Source of the DNA: Acetobacter nitrogenifigens DSM 23921 = NBRC 105050
GTDB lineage: Bacteria > Pseudomonadota > Alphaproteobacteria > Acetobacterales > Acetobacteraceae
Length of the DNA: 64,000 nt
Assembly: GCF_000429165.1 (NCBI RefSeq)
Contig: NZ_AUBI01000015.1
Coordinates: forward strand, 28,857-92,856
Direction: 5' to 3'
Shown here: positions 22,100 to 30,696 of the stretch, piece after piece
Layout of the letters: each line of letters starts with the position of its first letter
Numbering within the stretch: position 1 is the first letter of the stretch
Program-made: the position numbers and the translations under genes
The notes under the pieces: model-generated
Seen by the model: only the letters and a program-made list of their open reading frames with translations
Told to the model about the DNA's origin: nothing
Database searches by the model: none

Positions 22100-23539
22100 T
22101 CATTGGGCGGCGTAGAGCTTGACCACCTCGTAGAGAAAACGCCGTCCGTCCAGTAGCGACTGCTTGCGGATATGTTCGTTCAATCCGTGGGCGTTATTGC
22201 CCTCCGGTCCGGCAAGCATTCCGGAGAGCCCGTAGGTCGGCGTGCTGGCGCTGTTGAGATACGATCCATCGGTTGCGCCGGTCGAGAGCGTCGGCAACAC
22301 CACGATTCCGGGCCAGATCGCTTCTGCGATTTGATTCGCCGGGTTCAGGATACGATCAGTGATAGGCGGCAGTTTGGGGCGTGATGGAGATCCGTCCACG
22401 ATCTTTACCGAAATTCCCGGATCGTCCATGACTTGCGTGAGCGTTTTTTGAATTTCGTCGTTTCCTGTTCCCGGCAGGATCCGGCAGTTAACATTCACCG
22501 TGACGCGTTGCGGCAACGCATTATCCGCGTGGCCGCCGGAGATCATGGTCGGCACGCAAGTCGTGCGGATCATGCCGTTCCACGAAGGGTTCGCGCGCCA
22601 TAAACGTGCGGCGGCCTCATTGTCCGGCAGTGCGGCAAGGATCGCGCGCATATCTCGGGCGACGTCGGGGGCGGCGTGGAGCGCTTCTGTCTGGAAATAA
22701 CGGCGGGTCGTGTCGTTTATAGAAATAGGAAATTCGTAAGCGCCAAGTTTCGCAAGAGCCTGGGACATGCGGACGATCGCTGTGCCTTCGTAGCGAGGGC
22801 GAGAGCTGTGGCCGCCGGGATCGTTTAAGGTCAATTCGAAATCAGTGTAGACTTTTTCTCCAGCCTGAACCTCAAGGGTTTTTGGTTTTCCATTTTCGTC
22901 ATACTGCCCGTGCGCGCCTTCATTCAGCGCAAATTCGGCGTCAAGAAAATCAGGATGCGCCGAAAGAAGCCAGGCGACGCCGTCAGTCTCGCGCGATGTC
23001 TCTTCGCCGCAAGTCAGAGCCAGCCGGATCGTCCGTTTCGGTCTGAAACCTTCTTCCCGATATCGGATCATTGCGTCGGTGAACGACGACGCCATCGCCT
23101 TGTCGTCCGATGAACCGCGCGCATAGTACACGCCTTTATCTTCTACAAGCTTGAACGGATCGCGTTTCCAGTCTGCCGCCTTGGCCTCTACGACGTCGAT
23201 ATGCGCGAGCAGGAGGATCGGCTTCAGCTTCAGGTCGGAGCCGGGAAGCGTTGCGATCAGATCGCCAGAACGCGGCAGGTTCGGCGGGGCGAGTATTTGG
23301 ACGTCGCCACTCGTGTATCCGGCTTGCAGCAGGCGCGCCCGCATCCTTTCAGCTGCGAGGGTGCAACTGCCAGATGAAAGAGTCGTGTTGGTTTCGACAA
23401 GCTCCTTGTATAGGGAGAGGAATCTCGAATCGTTGGCGTCAGCGCCGTGCGCTGTCCCGAGCGGGAGGGATGCAAGAGCAGAGAGCGAGGCCAGTGCGGT
23501 CAACCGACCGATCATTGTTTTCAAAAGCGGGTTCCTCAC
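22100..23539 (-). CDS. Exported M20-family metallopeptidase
   Basis: 479 residues with an N-terminal signal peptide (hydrophobic LTALASLSALASLPLG, cleavage likely after AHG-A), so periplasmic. The M20 metal ligands and catalytic residues are visible: LLLAHIDVVEA (His, Asp), YARGSSDDKAM (bridging Asp), LTCGEETSRE (catalytic and metal Glu) and a late NAHGLNEHI (His). The dimerisation lid lies between. The family cleaves dipeptides or deacylates amino acids; substrate unknown. The start is GTG at 23539 or ATG at 23515; both leave a workable signal peptide. Convergent with gntK. Confidence 0.88.
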   Translation of the reverse strand: MRNPLLKTMIGRLTALASLSALASLPLGTAHGADANDSRFLSLYKELVETNTTLSSGSCTLAAERMRARLLQAGYTSGDVQILAPPNLPRSGDLIATLPGSDLKLKPILLLAHIDVVEAKAADWKRDPFKLVEDKGVYYARGSSDDKAMASSFTDAMIRYREEGFRPKRTIRLALTCGEETSRETDGVAWLLSAHPDFLDAEFALNEGAHGQYDENGKPKTLEVQAGEKVYTDFELTLNDPGGHSSRPRYEGTAIVRMSQALAKLGAYEFPISINDTTRRYFQTEALHAAPDVARDMRAILAALPDNEAAARLWRANPSWNGMIRTTCVPTMISGGHADNALPQRVTVNVNCRILPGTGNDEIQKTLTQVMDDPGISVKIVDGSPSRPKLPPITDRILNPANQIAEAIWPGIVVLPTLSTGATDGSYLNSASTPTYGLSGMLAGPEGNNAHGLNEHIRKQSLLDGRRFLYEVVKLYAAQ

Positions 23540-23627
23540 GTTTCACTGTTCGTAATTCGTCGAAATCAGGCAGGGGACGACGATATCGTTACGACTTCGA
23601 ACGTCAATGACGCCGAAAGGACAGGTT

Positions 23628-24416
23628 TTATGCGTCGCGCGCCGCAGACTGTTTCTTGTCGGAAACGGTTGCCAGGGCGTTCAACATGCCCTCCGCATCG
23701 GGGTGGGCAGCGACCGCGACAGTCCTGAAACCAGCGGCTCGCATGATTGTCGCCGTGTTTTCCGAAATTGCGACGCCTGTGAGGTCGCACACCCGTATCT
23801 TCGCCAGCTCCAGCGCCCGCATGGTCGCGGCGGCGCTTCGAGCGGAGTACGCCATCACGACGTTGACTTTCCCACGGTGCAGCGCCTCCGTCACAGGGAC
23901 GGGCAGGCGTTCGACGGCAACAGCCGCATACGCCACACGTCTGCGCACCGTGTATCCAGCTGCTCTGAGCGTTCGCGCCAAAGGCAGCGCCTGCGCCTGC
24001 CCGGACAGCAGCAGGAGAGGGCCAGCCTCGGGCGTCAGAGTTGTGGCGACAAGCTGGAAAAGATCGTGCGCGTTTCCGTTTGCGCTGATCACGGTCCTGA
24101 AGCCCGCTCGTTCGACCGTTCGCGCGGTGGCGTCGCCAACGGTGAAAACCTGCGTCGAGACCGGCAGCGAGGAAGAAAGAGCGTCTACCGCCTGTCCGCT
24201 CGTGAGAATTGCGGCGGCGATCCTCTGTTGCGGCTCCACGCGGCGGGGAGCGATCGTGAGCGCTGGCGCAGCGTAGGGACGCCACCCGCGTTCGCGGAGG
24301 GCCGCCATGGTCTCGGTTAAGCCCGGCTCCGGTCGTGTGACGAGGACGCCGCGATGATCGACCCGTCGCGCCGCCGCCTGTTCCGGCGTGGAGGCGCGAT
24401 CACGGCCATCTTTCAT
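23628..24416 (-). CDS. hemD: Uroporphyrinogen-III synthase
   Basis: 262 residues. Sequence conservation in this family is low, but GVLVTRPEPGLTETMAALRERGW at the N-terminus, AILTSGQAVDAL, FTVGDATARTVERAGF and the C-terminal VCDLTGVAISENTATIMRAAGF mark the two-domain HemD fold. The start overlaps the stop of hemC by four bases, which strengthens the call. It cyclises hydroxymethylbilane with ring-D inversion to uroporphyrinogen III, for haem and corrinoids, in the cytoplasm. Confidence 0.88.
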   Translation of the reverse strand: MKDGRDRASTPEQAAARRVDHRGVLVTRPEPGLTETMAALRERGWRPYAAPALTIAPRRVEPQQRIAAAILTSGQAVDALSSSLPVSTQVFTVGDATARTVERAGFRTVISANGNAHDLFQLVATTLTPEAGPLLLLSGQAQALPLARTLRAAGYTVRRRVAYAAVAVERLPVPVTEALHRGKVNVVMAYSARSAAATMRALELAKIRVCDLTGVAISENTATIMRAAGFRTVAVAAHPDAEGMLNALATVSDKKQSAARDA

Positions 24417-25480
24417 TCGGTAAAGATGTGCGCAGGGCTGTCAACGCGAAGGCTGCGGGCGAGTTCACGCCCGAGACGTTCAGCGTCGGCGGGAGCGCCG
24501 GAAGTCTCGCGGCGGAGCAGAAACGTGCCGTCTTCCGAAGCGACGAGCCCGGTCAGATGCAGCGTCGCCTTTCCGCCCGCAGGGGCGGGGAGCAGGCGTG
24601 CGAATCCGCCGATCGGCGTGCGGCAGGATCCATCCAGTTCCGCAAGCAGGGCGCGCTCCGCCGTGGAGACGGCGCGGGCTTCGTAATCCTCGATGGCGGC
24701 GAGAAGCTCGCGAAGCTCGATGTCGCTCTCGCGCACCGTGACCCCGACAATGCCTTGCCCGGCGGAAGGCACCATCACGTCAGGCTCCAGCACGACCGAC
24801 GCGCGATCCTCCATCCCCAACCGGCGTAGACCGGCAAGAGCCAGAAGCGTGGCGTCGCATTGCCGTGCGGCGAGTTTGTCGAGGCGCGTCTGGACGTTGC
24901 CGCGCAGGAGGCCGAACCGCAGGTCGGGGCGCACATGAAGCATCTGCGCCTGCCTGCGGACCGACGCGCAACCGATCAGGGCGCCGTGCGGAAGCGCGGA
25001 ATACGGATCGTTCGGGTCCGCAGGCGTAAGGCCCGGACCGAGGATCAGCGCGTCCCGAGCGTCTTCGCGCCGCATGGTGCAGGCCAGAACCAGCCCGTCC
25101 GGCAGTGTCGTTTCGAGGTCCTTCAGGCTGTGCACCGCAAAGTCGATGCGGCCGTCCTGCAACGCCTCATGAATCTCTTTGGCGAACAGGCCCTTGCCGC
25201 CAATTTCCGCCAGCGCCCGGTTTTGGACCTGATCGCCGGTCGTGTTGATCTGGTGTTCCTGAAACGCGTTCATGTCGCGCAGGACCGGGCAGAAGCGCGT
25301 CAAGCGCGTAAGGAAGGCGCGGGTCTGCCACAGCGCGAGCGGCGACCCCCTCGTGCCGACGCGGAGCGGCAGCAACCGTCGGTGATGCGTCACCACGGTC
25401 TTCTGGCGTGCGGCGGCCTCGGCGGCTACTTTTTGCAGCGCCGGGCTAAGGGCGGTATCGGACGGCTGTGCGGGAACCAT
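24413..25480 (-). CDS. hemC: Hydroxymethylbilane synthase (porphobilinogen deaminase)
   Basis: 355 residues. RVGTRGSPLALWQTRAFL is the family N-terminus, reached after a ~38-residue lead that may be partly untranslated. FAVHSLKDLETTLPDGL contains the catalytic region, and the dipyrromethane cofactor cysteine is in LDGSCRTPIGGFA. It condenses four porphobilinogens into hydroxymethylbilane. It overlaps hemD by four bases and is divergent from tsaD with a 42-base gap, an arrangement common in alphaproteobacteria. Confidence 0.96.
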   Translation of the reverse strand: MVPAQPSDTALSPALQKVAAEAAARQKTVVTHHRRLLPLRVGTRGSPLALWQTRAFLTRLTRFCPVLRDMNAFQEHQINTTGDQVQNRALAEIGGKGLFAKEIHEALQDGRIDFAVHSLKDLETTLPDGLVLACTMRREDARDALILGPGLTPADPNDPYSALPHGALIGCASVRRQAQMLHVRPDLRFGLLRGNVQTRLDKLAARQCDATLLALAGLRRLGMEDRASVVLEPDVMVPSAGQGIVGVTVRESDIELRELLAAIEDYEARAVSTAERALLAELDGSCRTPIGGFARLLPAPAGGKATLHLTGLVASEDGTFLLRRETSGAPADAERLGRELARSLRVDSPAHIFTE

Positions 25481-25522
25481 AGTGGGGTGTTTATTACCGC
25501 CGTCGCGCTAAGGAAAGGTGAC

Positions 25523-26653
25523 GTGAGCCTGAAAAGCCTCGATTTTAACGTTCATCCTGATGATAAGCGTTCTGCGCAGACTGTGCAGCTCGCCGGACCG
25601 CTGCTCGCTGTCGAGTCGTCCTGCGACGAAACAGCCTGCGCGCTCATCGCGCCGGATGGCTCGGTACTGGCTCAACGGCTGGTGTCACAGGACGCCCACG
25701 CCGAATTCGGCGGGGTGGTGCCAGAGATCGCCGCCCGCGCGCATCTGGCGCTTTTGCCTGATCTGGCCCGCCGGACCTTGCAGGACGCGAATCTTGCGCC
25801 TGCCGATGTGGCGGCCGTCGCGGCCAGCGTCGGGCCGGGGCTGATCGGCGGGCTGGTCGTGGGGACGAACTTCGCCAAGGGGCTCGCCATCGCATTGGGC
25901 AAGCCGTTCATCGCCGTGAACCATATCGAAGCCCATGCGCTGTCGGCGCGGCTGCCCGGCGTTGTGGAGGGGGGTGCGACGTTCCCCTTTCTGCTGCTGC
26001 TGGCTTCCGGCGGGCATTGCCAGTGCCTCGCCGTCGAAGGCGTTGGACGATATCGCAGGCTTGGCGGGACGATCGACGACGCGGCGGGGGAGGCGTTCGA
26101 CAAGGTCGCGAAGATGCTTGGCCTCGGCTGGCCCGGCGGCCCGGCGCTGGAGAAACTCGCCAACGAGGGTGACCCGAAAGCGTTCGCATTGCCCCGTCCG
26201 TTGAAGGGACGGGAAGGGTGCGACTTCTCGTTTTCGGGCCTGAAAACCGCGATCGCGCGCCAGATTGCGCCTTATGGCTCGGAGCCCTTGCCGCGAACCG
26301 TCGCCGCCGATCTGGCCGCGAGCTTCCAGCAGGCGGTGTCGGATGTCGTCGCCGATCGCGTGTCCAACGCCCTCGCCATGATGGACGGACCGACATTGCT
26401 CGTTGCGGCGGGAGGGGTGGCGGCGAACAAGACCCTGCGCGCGCGGCTGACGGAGGTGGCGGAGCGGCATGGGCTGCGTTTCGCGGCCCCGCCGCTTGCC
26501 CTGTGCACAGACAACGCCGTGATGGTCGGTTGGGCCGCTCTGGAGACATGCGCGGAAGCCGCGCGTCTGGGATTGCCGGCGCTCGACGATATGCAGTTCA
26601 GACCAAGGCCGCGTTGGCCTCTCGCGGAGATGGCGGAGCGTTTCGAGGTCTGA
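25523..26653 (+). CDS. tsaD: tRNA N6-adenosine threonylcarbamoyltransferase
   Basis: 376 residues from GTG 25523, preceded by AAGGAAAGG. LLAVESSCDETACALI opens the ASKHA fold; the metal-binding histidines are in VNHIEAHALSARL; LLLASGGHCQCLAV, GEAFDKVAKMLGLGWPGGP and VAAGGVAANKTLRARL follow in family order. With TsaB and TsaE it transfers threonylcarbamoyl to A37 of ANN-decoding tRNAs. In-frame sequence upstream runs antisense through hemC and is not part of the gene. The start at GTG rather than a nearer ATG is chosen on the ribosome-binding site. Confidence 0.96.
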   Translation: MSLKSLDFNVHPDDKRSAQTVQLAGPLLAVESSCDETACALIAPDGSVLAQRLVSQDAHAEFGGVVPEIAARAHLALLPDLARRTLQDANLAPADVAAVAASVGPGLIGGLVVGTNFAKGLAIALGKPFIAVNHIEAHALSARLPGVVEGGATFPFLLLLASGGHCQCLAVEGVGRYRRLGGTIDDAAGEAFDKVAKMLGLGWPGGPALEKLANEGDPKAFALPRPLKGREGCDFSFSGLKTAIARQIAPYGSEPLPRTVAADLAASFQQAVSDVVADRVSNALAMMDGPTLLVAAGGVAANKTLRARLTEVAERHGLRFAAPPLALCTDNAVMVGWAALETCAEAARLGLPALDDMQFRPRPRWPLAEMAERFEV

Positions 26654-26730
26654 CAGACCGGCGCGCCGGAAGCGTTTGTCGCCGTCCGGCGCTGTGCTAT
26701 TGGCGTCCGGTCGGAGGTCTCTGAAACATT

Positions 26731-27924
26731 ATGATGAAAAACCGAATTCTGAGTGGCGCCCGGGTCGTGATCGCGATGCTGGGTGGTTGTGGTCTGACCG
26801 TCGCCCATGCGCAGACGGCCCCTGTTCCCGCGCCAGCGCAAAGCGCCGTGCAGACGATCCCCGGCATGCCGCCGGTCATCGACCCGCATAACATTTATTC
26901 CGAGACGCGCCCGAGCAATATTGCGCCGGAGGTGGCCAAAGACCTGCCGCGCATTTACGTGCCGAACCTGCGTTCAGCCGACGTGTCGGTGATCGACCCG
27001 GCGACCATGACGGTCGTTGACCGCTTTCCCGTCGGCAAGAGCCCGCAGCACGTCGTCCCGTCCTGGGATCTGCGCACGCTTTGGGTCACGAACAACGCCG
27101 AAGGCACCACCAATGGCAGCCTGACGCCTATCGACCCGCGCACCGGCAAGCCGGGACAGGCCATTCCGGTCGACGATCCCTACAACATGTATTTCACGCC
27201 GGACGGCAAGGAAGCCATCGTTGTGGCGGAGGCCCGCAAACGTCTCGACTTCCGTGATCCGCATACGATGGAGTTGCACACTTCGGTCGAGACGCCGGAG
27301 TGCAAGGGCGTCAATCACGCTGAATTTTCGATTGACGGCCGCTACGCCATCTTCACCTGCGAATTCGGCGGGATGCTGGCCAAGGTAGATACGGTCAACC
27401 ACAAGCTGATCGGGTATCTGAAGCTGACCGGCGGCGGCATGCCGCAGGACATTCTGGCCTCGCCAGACGCCAAGACGTTCTATGTCGCCGACATGCACGC
27501 CGACGGTGTTTTCACCGTCGACGGCGATACCTTTACGCAGACCGGCTTCATCCACACGGGTGTCGGCACACACGGCATCTACCCCAGCCGTGACGGCAAG
27601 TTCATGTACGTAGCCAACCGCGGATCGCACAAGATTCACGGCCCGCCGCACAGCAAGGATGGCAATGTGTCGGTCATCGACTTCGCGACTAATCAGGTGG
27701 TGAAGACCTGGCCGATCCCCGGCGGCGGCAGCCCGGACATGGGTAATGTCAGCGCCGATGGAAAGCTGCTCTGGCTGTCGGGACGCTTTGACGATGTGGT
27801 GTACGCCATCGACACGGACACCGGCGCCATGAAGATTATTCCGGTGGGCGCAGAGCCACACGGGTTGACAGTATGGCCACAGCCGGGGCGCTACTCGATC
27901 GGGCATACTGGCATTCTTCGCTGA
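26731..27924 (+). CDS. Periplasmic YVTN-type beta-propeller protein
   Basis: 397 residues with a signal peptide (hydrophobic VVIAMLGGCGLTVAHAQ, likely cut after AHA). Propeller blades repeat the pattern RIYVPNLRSADVSVIDPATM, LWVTNNAEGTTNGSLTPIDP, TFYVADMHADGVFTVD, MYVANRG and LLWLSGRFDDVVYAIDTDTG, each with a trailing D-P/T-x turn. This is the YncE/cytochrome-D1-like propeller group. No haem-binding motif or catalytic residue can be identified, so function is unknown; substrate or DNA/metal binding has been proposed for relatives. Monocistronic, 77 bases after tsaD. Confidence 0.8.
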   Translation: MMKNRILSGARVVIAMLGGCGLTVAHAQTAPVPAPAQSAVQTIPGMPPVIDPHNIYSETRPSNIAPEVAKDLPRIYVPNLRSADVSVIDPATMTVVDRFPVGKSPQHVVPSWDLRTLWVTNNAEGTTNGSLTPIDPRTGKPGQAIPVDDPYNMYFTPDGKEAIVVAEARKRLDFRDPHTMELHTSVETPECKGVNHAEFSIDGRYAIFTCEFGGMLAKVDTVNHKLIGYLKLTGGGMPQDILASPDAKTFYVADMHADGVFTVDGDTFTQTGFIHTGVGTHGIYPSRDGKFMYVANRGSHKIHGPPHSKDGNVSVIDFATNQVVKTWPIPGGGSPDMGNVSADGKLLWLSGRFDDVVYAIDTDTGAMKIIPVGAEPHGLTVWPQPGRYSIGHTGILR

Positions 27925-27933
27925 AATTAGTGT

Positions 27934-27955
27934 AGCCCCCCGTTTTAGGAGGGCT
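27934..27955 (+). terminator. Weak hairpin after the beta-propeller gene
   Basis: Arms AGCCC..CC (27934-27941) and GG.GGGCT (27948-27955), with one mismatch and a 6-base loop, 9 bases past the stop. No T-tail, so only a tentative terminator. Confidence 0.35.
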
Positions 27956-27991
27956 GTGTGTATAAAGTTACGTTTTGAAGGTGTATTAAAA

Positions 27992-29206
27992 ATGACAGAC
28001 GCGAGTGCATATCAGTGGGCGTTCCCTTTGACGGAGGAGCAGGAGGATTCTCTGATTGAGAAATGTGTTATTTCTTTAGATACCAATGTTATTTTAAATC
28101 TTTATTCCCTTCATGCTGAAACTTTATCTGAGGTTTTGAGTTTATTTGAGAAGGTAAAGGAAAGAGTTTGGATTTCAGATCAAGTTGCAAGGGAATTTTT
28201 TAAAAACAGAGTTAGTGTTATAAGGAAATTTAAATCAAACATGAATTCTATTATGATAGATTTGAGAAAAGAAATGGCGAATGTAAATAAATTCATGACT
28301 ACATTAAAGAATAGAGATTTGATAGACCCGAATATAATTGACAATGTTGTATCTCAAATAGAAAACTCCATGAAAACGGTGGAGGATGCGATATCTGCAA
28401 AAGTAGACTCTGAAACTGTTTCGGAAAAGAACGATAAAATATTTTATGCTATTAAAGATATGTTGTTTTCGAATATTGGTACTGAATTTTCGGAGTTTGA
28501 ATTAGAAGAGCAGAAAAAAATTGCTCAAAAGAGAAATGAAAAGAAAATACCGCCAGGTTATCGCGATAAAGATAAAAAGGATCTTGGAAATTTTGAACCG
28601 TTTGGTGACTATTTTGTATGGAGACAAATGATGAATAAATCAAGGGATGATAATTGCGACATATTGTTCGTAACGGCCGAACGAAAGACTGATTGGTGGG
28701 ATGATTACGAAGGGTTTAGAGTTGGGCCAAGGTCGGAGTTATTGAAAGAATTTTATACGGAAACAAAAAATAGAGTATTGATATTTTCGTTAAAAGATTT
28801 CATGAAAAAATCGAAAATATTTGGCGTAAACATATCAAGTAAGTCAATGGAAAATGTTGAATATATTAAAGCTGATTGTGAAGAAGTAGGTAAAATATCT
28901 GTATTATCGTTTGTGAAATATGAGGAATTTGTCGATATATCGTTAAATTTAGAAAGTCAGGGAAGATTGTTTGCGAGGAATATTATCGCTGACGATTTGT
29001 CTGCAGAAATATTTGGAGAGTGCCGTATGACAGAAGAGGAGGTAGTATCTACTCCTTCGAGTGTATCTCCAGAAGACATATCAGTTGTTATTAGGCCTAG
29101 CGATGATTCTTGTATGGTAATTTCGCTATTTTCATCTGATAAAGATGATATTACTGATGAAATATTGCCTTCCGGTAATTACGTGGTGAGGTGTCGCTTG
29201 ATGTGA
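27992..29206 (+). CDS. AT-rich gene for a PIN-like domain protein (PIN_8/DUF4935 type)
   Basis: 404 residues from ATG 27992, preceded by GAAGGTG. The N-terminus holds a PIN-like nuclease pattern: VISLDTNVILNLY with D30, then WISDQVAREFF with E68, a long charged helical insert (about 75-200), and DILFVTAERKTDWW, where further acidic residues would complete the metal site. This matches the PIN-like family called PIN_8. Family proteins are predicted ribonucleases. Base and codon use are strikingly AT-rich (runs of TTA, AAA, ATA) compared with every neighbour, a clear mark of recent transfer. No antitoxin-like partner gene adjoins it. A role as defence effector is inference. Confidence 0.75.
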   Translation: MTDASAYQWAFPLTEEQEDSLIEKCVISLDTNVILNLYSLHAETLSEVLSLFEKVKERVWISDQVAREFFKNRVSVIRKFKSNMNSIMIDLRKEMANVNKFMTTLKNRDLIDPNIIDNVVSQIENSMKTVEDAISAKVDSETVSEKNDKIFYAIKDMLFSNIGTEFSEFELEEQKKIAQKRNEKKIPPGYRDKDKKDLGNFEPFGDYFVWRQMMNKSRDDNCDILFVTAERKTDWWDDYEGFRVGPRSELLKEFYTETKNRVLIFSLKDFMKKSKIFGVNISSKSMENVEYIKADCEEVGKISVLSFVKYEEFVDISLNLESQGRLFARNIIADDLSAEIFGECRMTEEEVVSTPSSVSPEDISVVIRPSDDSCMVISLFSSDKDDITDEILPSGNYVVRCRLM

Positions 29207-29419
29207 TGTATAGAAATTGCGATGTTGCGCAATTTGCATCATACGTATCGATGTCGAATGTTGTTTTGGTGAAAATTTAAGTGTTTCTCCTGACACTTTC
29301 ATTATCTGGTGTTTACCCAGCGAGAAATGGAGGGGCAATTGCCCTCGTGTTGCTTGGTTGAGTTTTTCGTGCGCCACGGGCATTTTCGCAGCCAAGTTCG
29401 ACAAAAAGTGCCTTGTTGG
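29207..29419. other. Junction sequence between the PIN-like gene and the peptidase fragment
   Basis: About 210 bases where AT-rich sequence passes back to host-like composition near 29330. No gene, insertion-sequence end or inverted repeat was recognised. It separates the acquired PIN-like gene from the carboxypeptidase fragment. Confidence 0.4.
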
Positions 29420-29573
29420 AAGTGAAGAGTCTCACTATCAGGACGACTCCTTCCCCTTCAAATCCCAGCAGATGGTGATTGAAGGCAGCGTCACCATTCG
29501 TGGCCGGCACATAACCTATCAGGCTGTGGCGGGCACGCTGATTGTCCACCCCAAATTCAAAGGCATTTCTTAA
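29420..29573 (+). pseudogene. Fragment of an S10 serine carboxypeptidase gene (5' region only)
   Basis: Bases 29442-29555 align without gaps to 30838-30951, the start of the mature region of the intact carboxypeptidase gene ~1.4 kb downstream. By eye roughly six of every seven bases match, and the protein FKSQQMVIEGSVTIRGRHITYQ pairs with FKPQQKVTEGSVTIRGQHVAYQ. Similarity continues weakly upstream and stops at the conserved VHPK, after which a different gene begins. The reading frame is preserved but ends at 29573. It is therefore the stump of a second, partly lost peptidase gene; the divergence shows the event is not very recent. Confidence 0.8.
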
Positions 29574-30003
29574 GCTCTTGCGTTGGCTGGAAAATTATCC
29601 CGACGATTCAGATACGTCTTATCGCAGGATGTTTGGCGGCGGCCTTTTTTCCGATATGACGAAGCATCCCAATACCCAGAACTCTCGCTGGGGGCGTCAA
29701 TCGACGGCGGCGGGTGCGTACATGTTTGTCTATCCGACGTGGCTTGAAGCGTATAACAAGGGAGTTGTCCGGGATTTTACCCCGGCGAGCCAAGATAAGC
29801 TGGCGTGGTGGAAGATTGGGAAGCGCGGCGCTCAGGCGACAGTCTGCAATGGAAAAGAGAGCTTGGATATGGCGTTCAAATTGTTGCGCGCCGAGTGGGC
29901 GTCTCTTCCCGGGGCGACGCAAAATCAGGTGTCGATAGGTCAGGCGAAAAAGCAATATGATCTTTATATCTCGCAGTTCTCTCAATCGGCGATAGGGCGA
30001 TGA
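29542..30003 (+). CDS. Lambda-R-like lysozyme / lytic transglycosylase (GH104), 5' end probably truncated
   Basis: 153 residues. The order FLKLLRWLENYP (catalytic Glu at ~17), FGGGLFSDMTKHP, STAAGAYMFVYPTW, DFTPASQDKLAWWKI, RGAQATV and WASLPGATQ is that of the lambda endolysin R family, which cleaves the MurNAc-GlcNAc bond of peptidoglycan. The only available start is TTG 29542, which lies inside the carboxypeptidase fragment; lysozyme-like sequence begins at about 29563, right after the fragment ends. The original start and any signal peptide appear to have been lost, so it may be a fused remnant. Its stop overlaps the ATG of the next gene. Expression is uncertain. Confidence 0.72.
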   Translation: MSTPNSKAFLKLLRWLENYPDDSDTSYRRMFGGGLFSDMTKHPNTQNSRWGRQSTAAGAYMFVYPTWLEAYNKGVVRDFTPASQDKLAWWKIGKRGAQATVCNGKESLDMAFKLLRAEWASLPGATQNQVSIGQAKKQYDLYISQFSQSAIGR

Positions 30004-30515
30004 TGCGTGTCGGCTGCAGTGTTCTTCTGCTTCTCGCATGCTCGCAGGCCGTGGCGAAGCCTGTAACCGGCGTGGCTCGCCTTGCCTGCGCCGACGTGCA
30101 GGGGATCGCGCATTCTGTGTATGATCCGGGCCAGTCGCCTGATGACGACATGGTGTGGTTGCAACAGAATATTGAAATTAGGGGAAAGAGCGGATCCTTA
30201 ACGTTGCCGTCCGAGCGTGGTCAAACGACAGTCGATAAAGCCGGAAAGGCAGGCTTATCCGCTTTTGTGGCCAGTTGGGCCTGTGTACAGGGAAGCAATG
30301 GAGCACACTATCTGTGGCTCGACTACGGCTGTGCGCGAGATCAGCTTGATGGCGTCTGTCATGGAGAAAAAGAATGGCTCAGGCTCTTTTCTCTGGATGG
30401 ACGAAAAATGGATGCGGGATATATGCCGCAGGATCCGCGATACGAAGACTTGTACCGTAAACTCGGTGTGAAGACCGAGAGCGTGCAGATGGAAAGCGCC
30501 GTTCCTCTGCGCTAG
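30000..30515 (+). CDS. Exported cysteine-rich protein paired with the lysozyme
   Basis: 171 residues. The N-terminus MMRVGCSVLLLLACSQAVA-KP is a signal peptide; LLAC could also serve as a lipobox, so it is either periplasmic or a lipoprotein. The mature part has four spaced cysteines (LACADVQ, WACVQG, YGCARD, GVCHGE) that could form two disulfides. No family recognised. It overlaps the upstream lysozyme by four bases (ATGA), indicating coupled translation. A periplasmic protein coupled to a peptidoglycan hydrolase could be its inhibitor or immunity protein; this rests on context only. Confidence 0.65.
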   Translation: MMRVGCSVLLLLACSQAVAKPVTGVARLACADVQGIAHSVYDPGQSPDDDMVWLQQNIEIRGKSGSLTLPSERGQTTVDKAGKAGLSAFVASWACVQGSNGAHYLWLDYGCARDQLDGVCHGEKEWLRLFSLDGRKMDAGYMPQDPRYEDLYRKLGVKTESVQMESAVPLR

Positions 30516-30696
30516 TGCCTGTTGCCTCCAGTGGATTTTTGAAAATTCTGGGCTTCTGAACGAAGCCGGGCGATCCATGATGGAGCGCGTTTTGCGGACC
30601 ATGTCGAAGCCGGTATGCCTGAGCGACCCGGTTTGGGTTTTGTTCAGACTTTCCGCTACAATCTCCGTCATTGAACTTTTCTGACTGGAGATTGCG

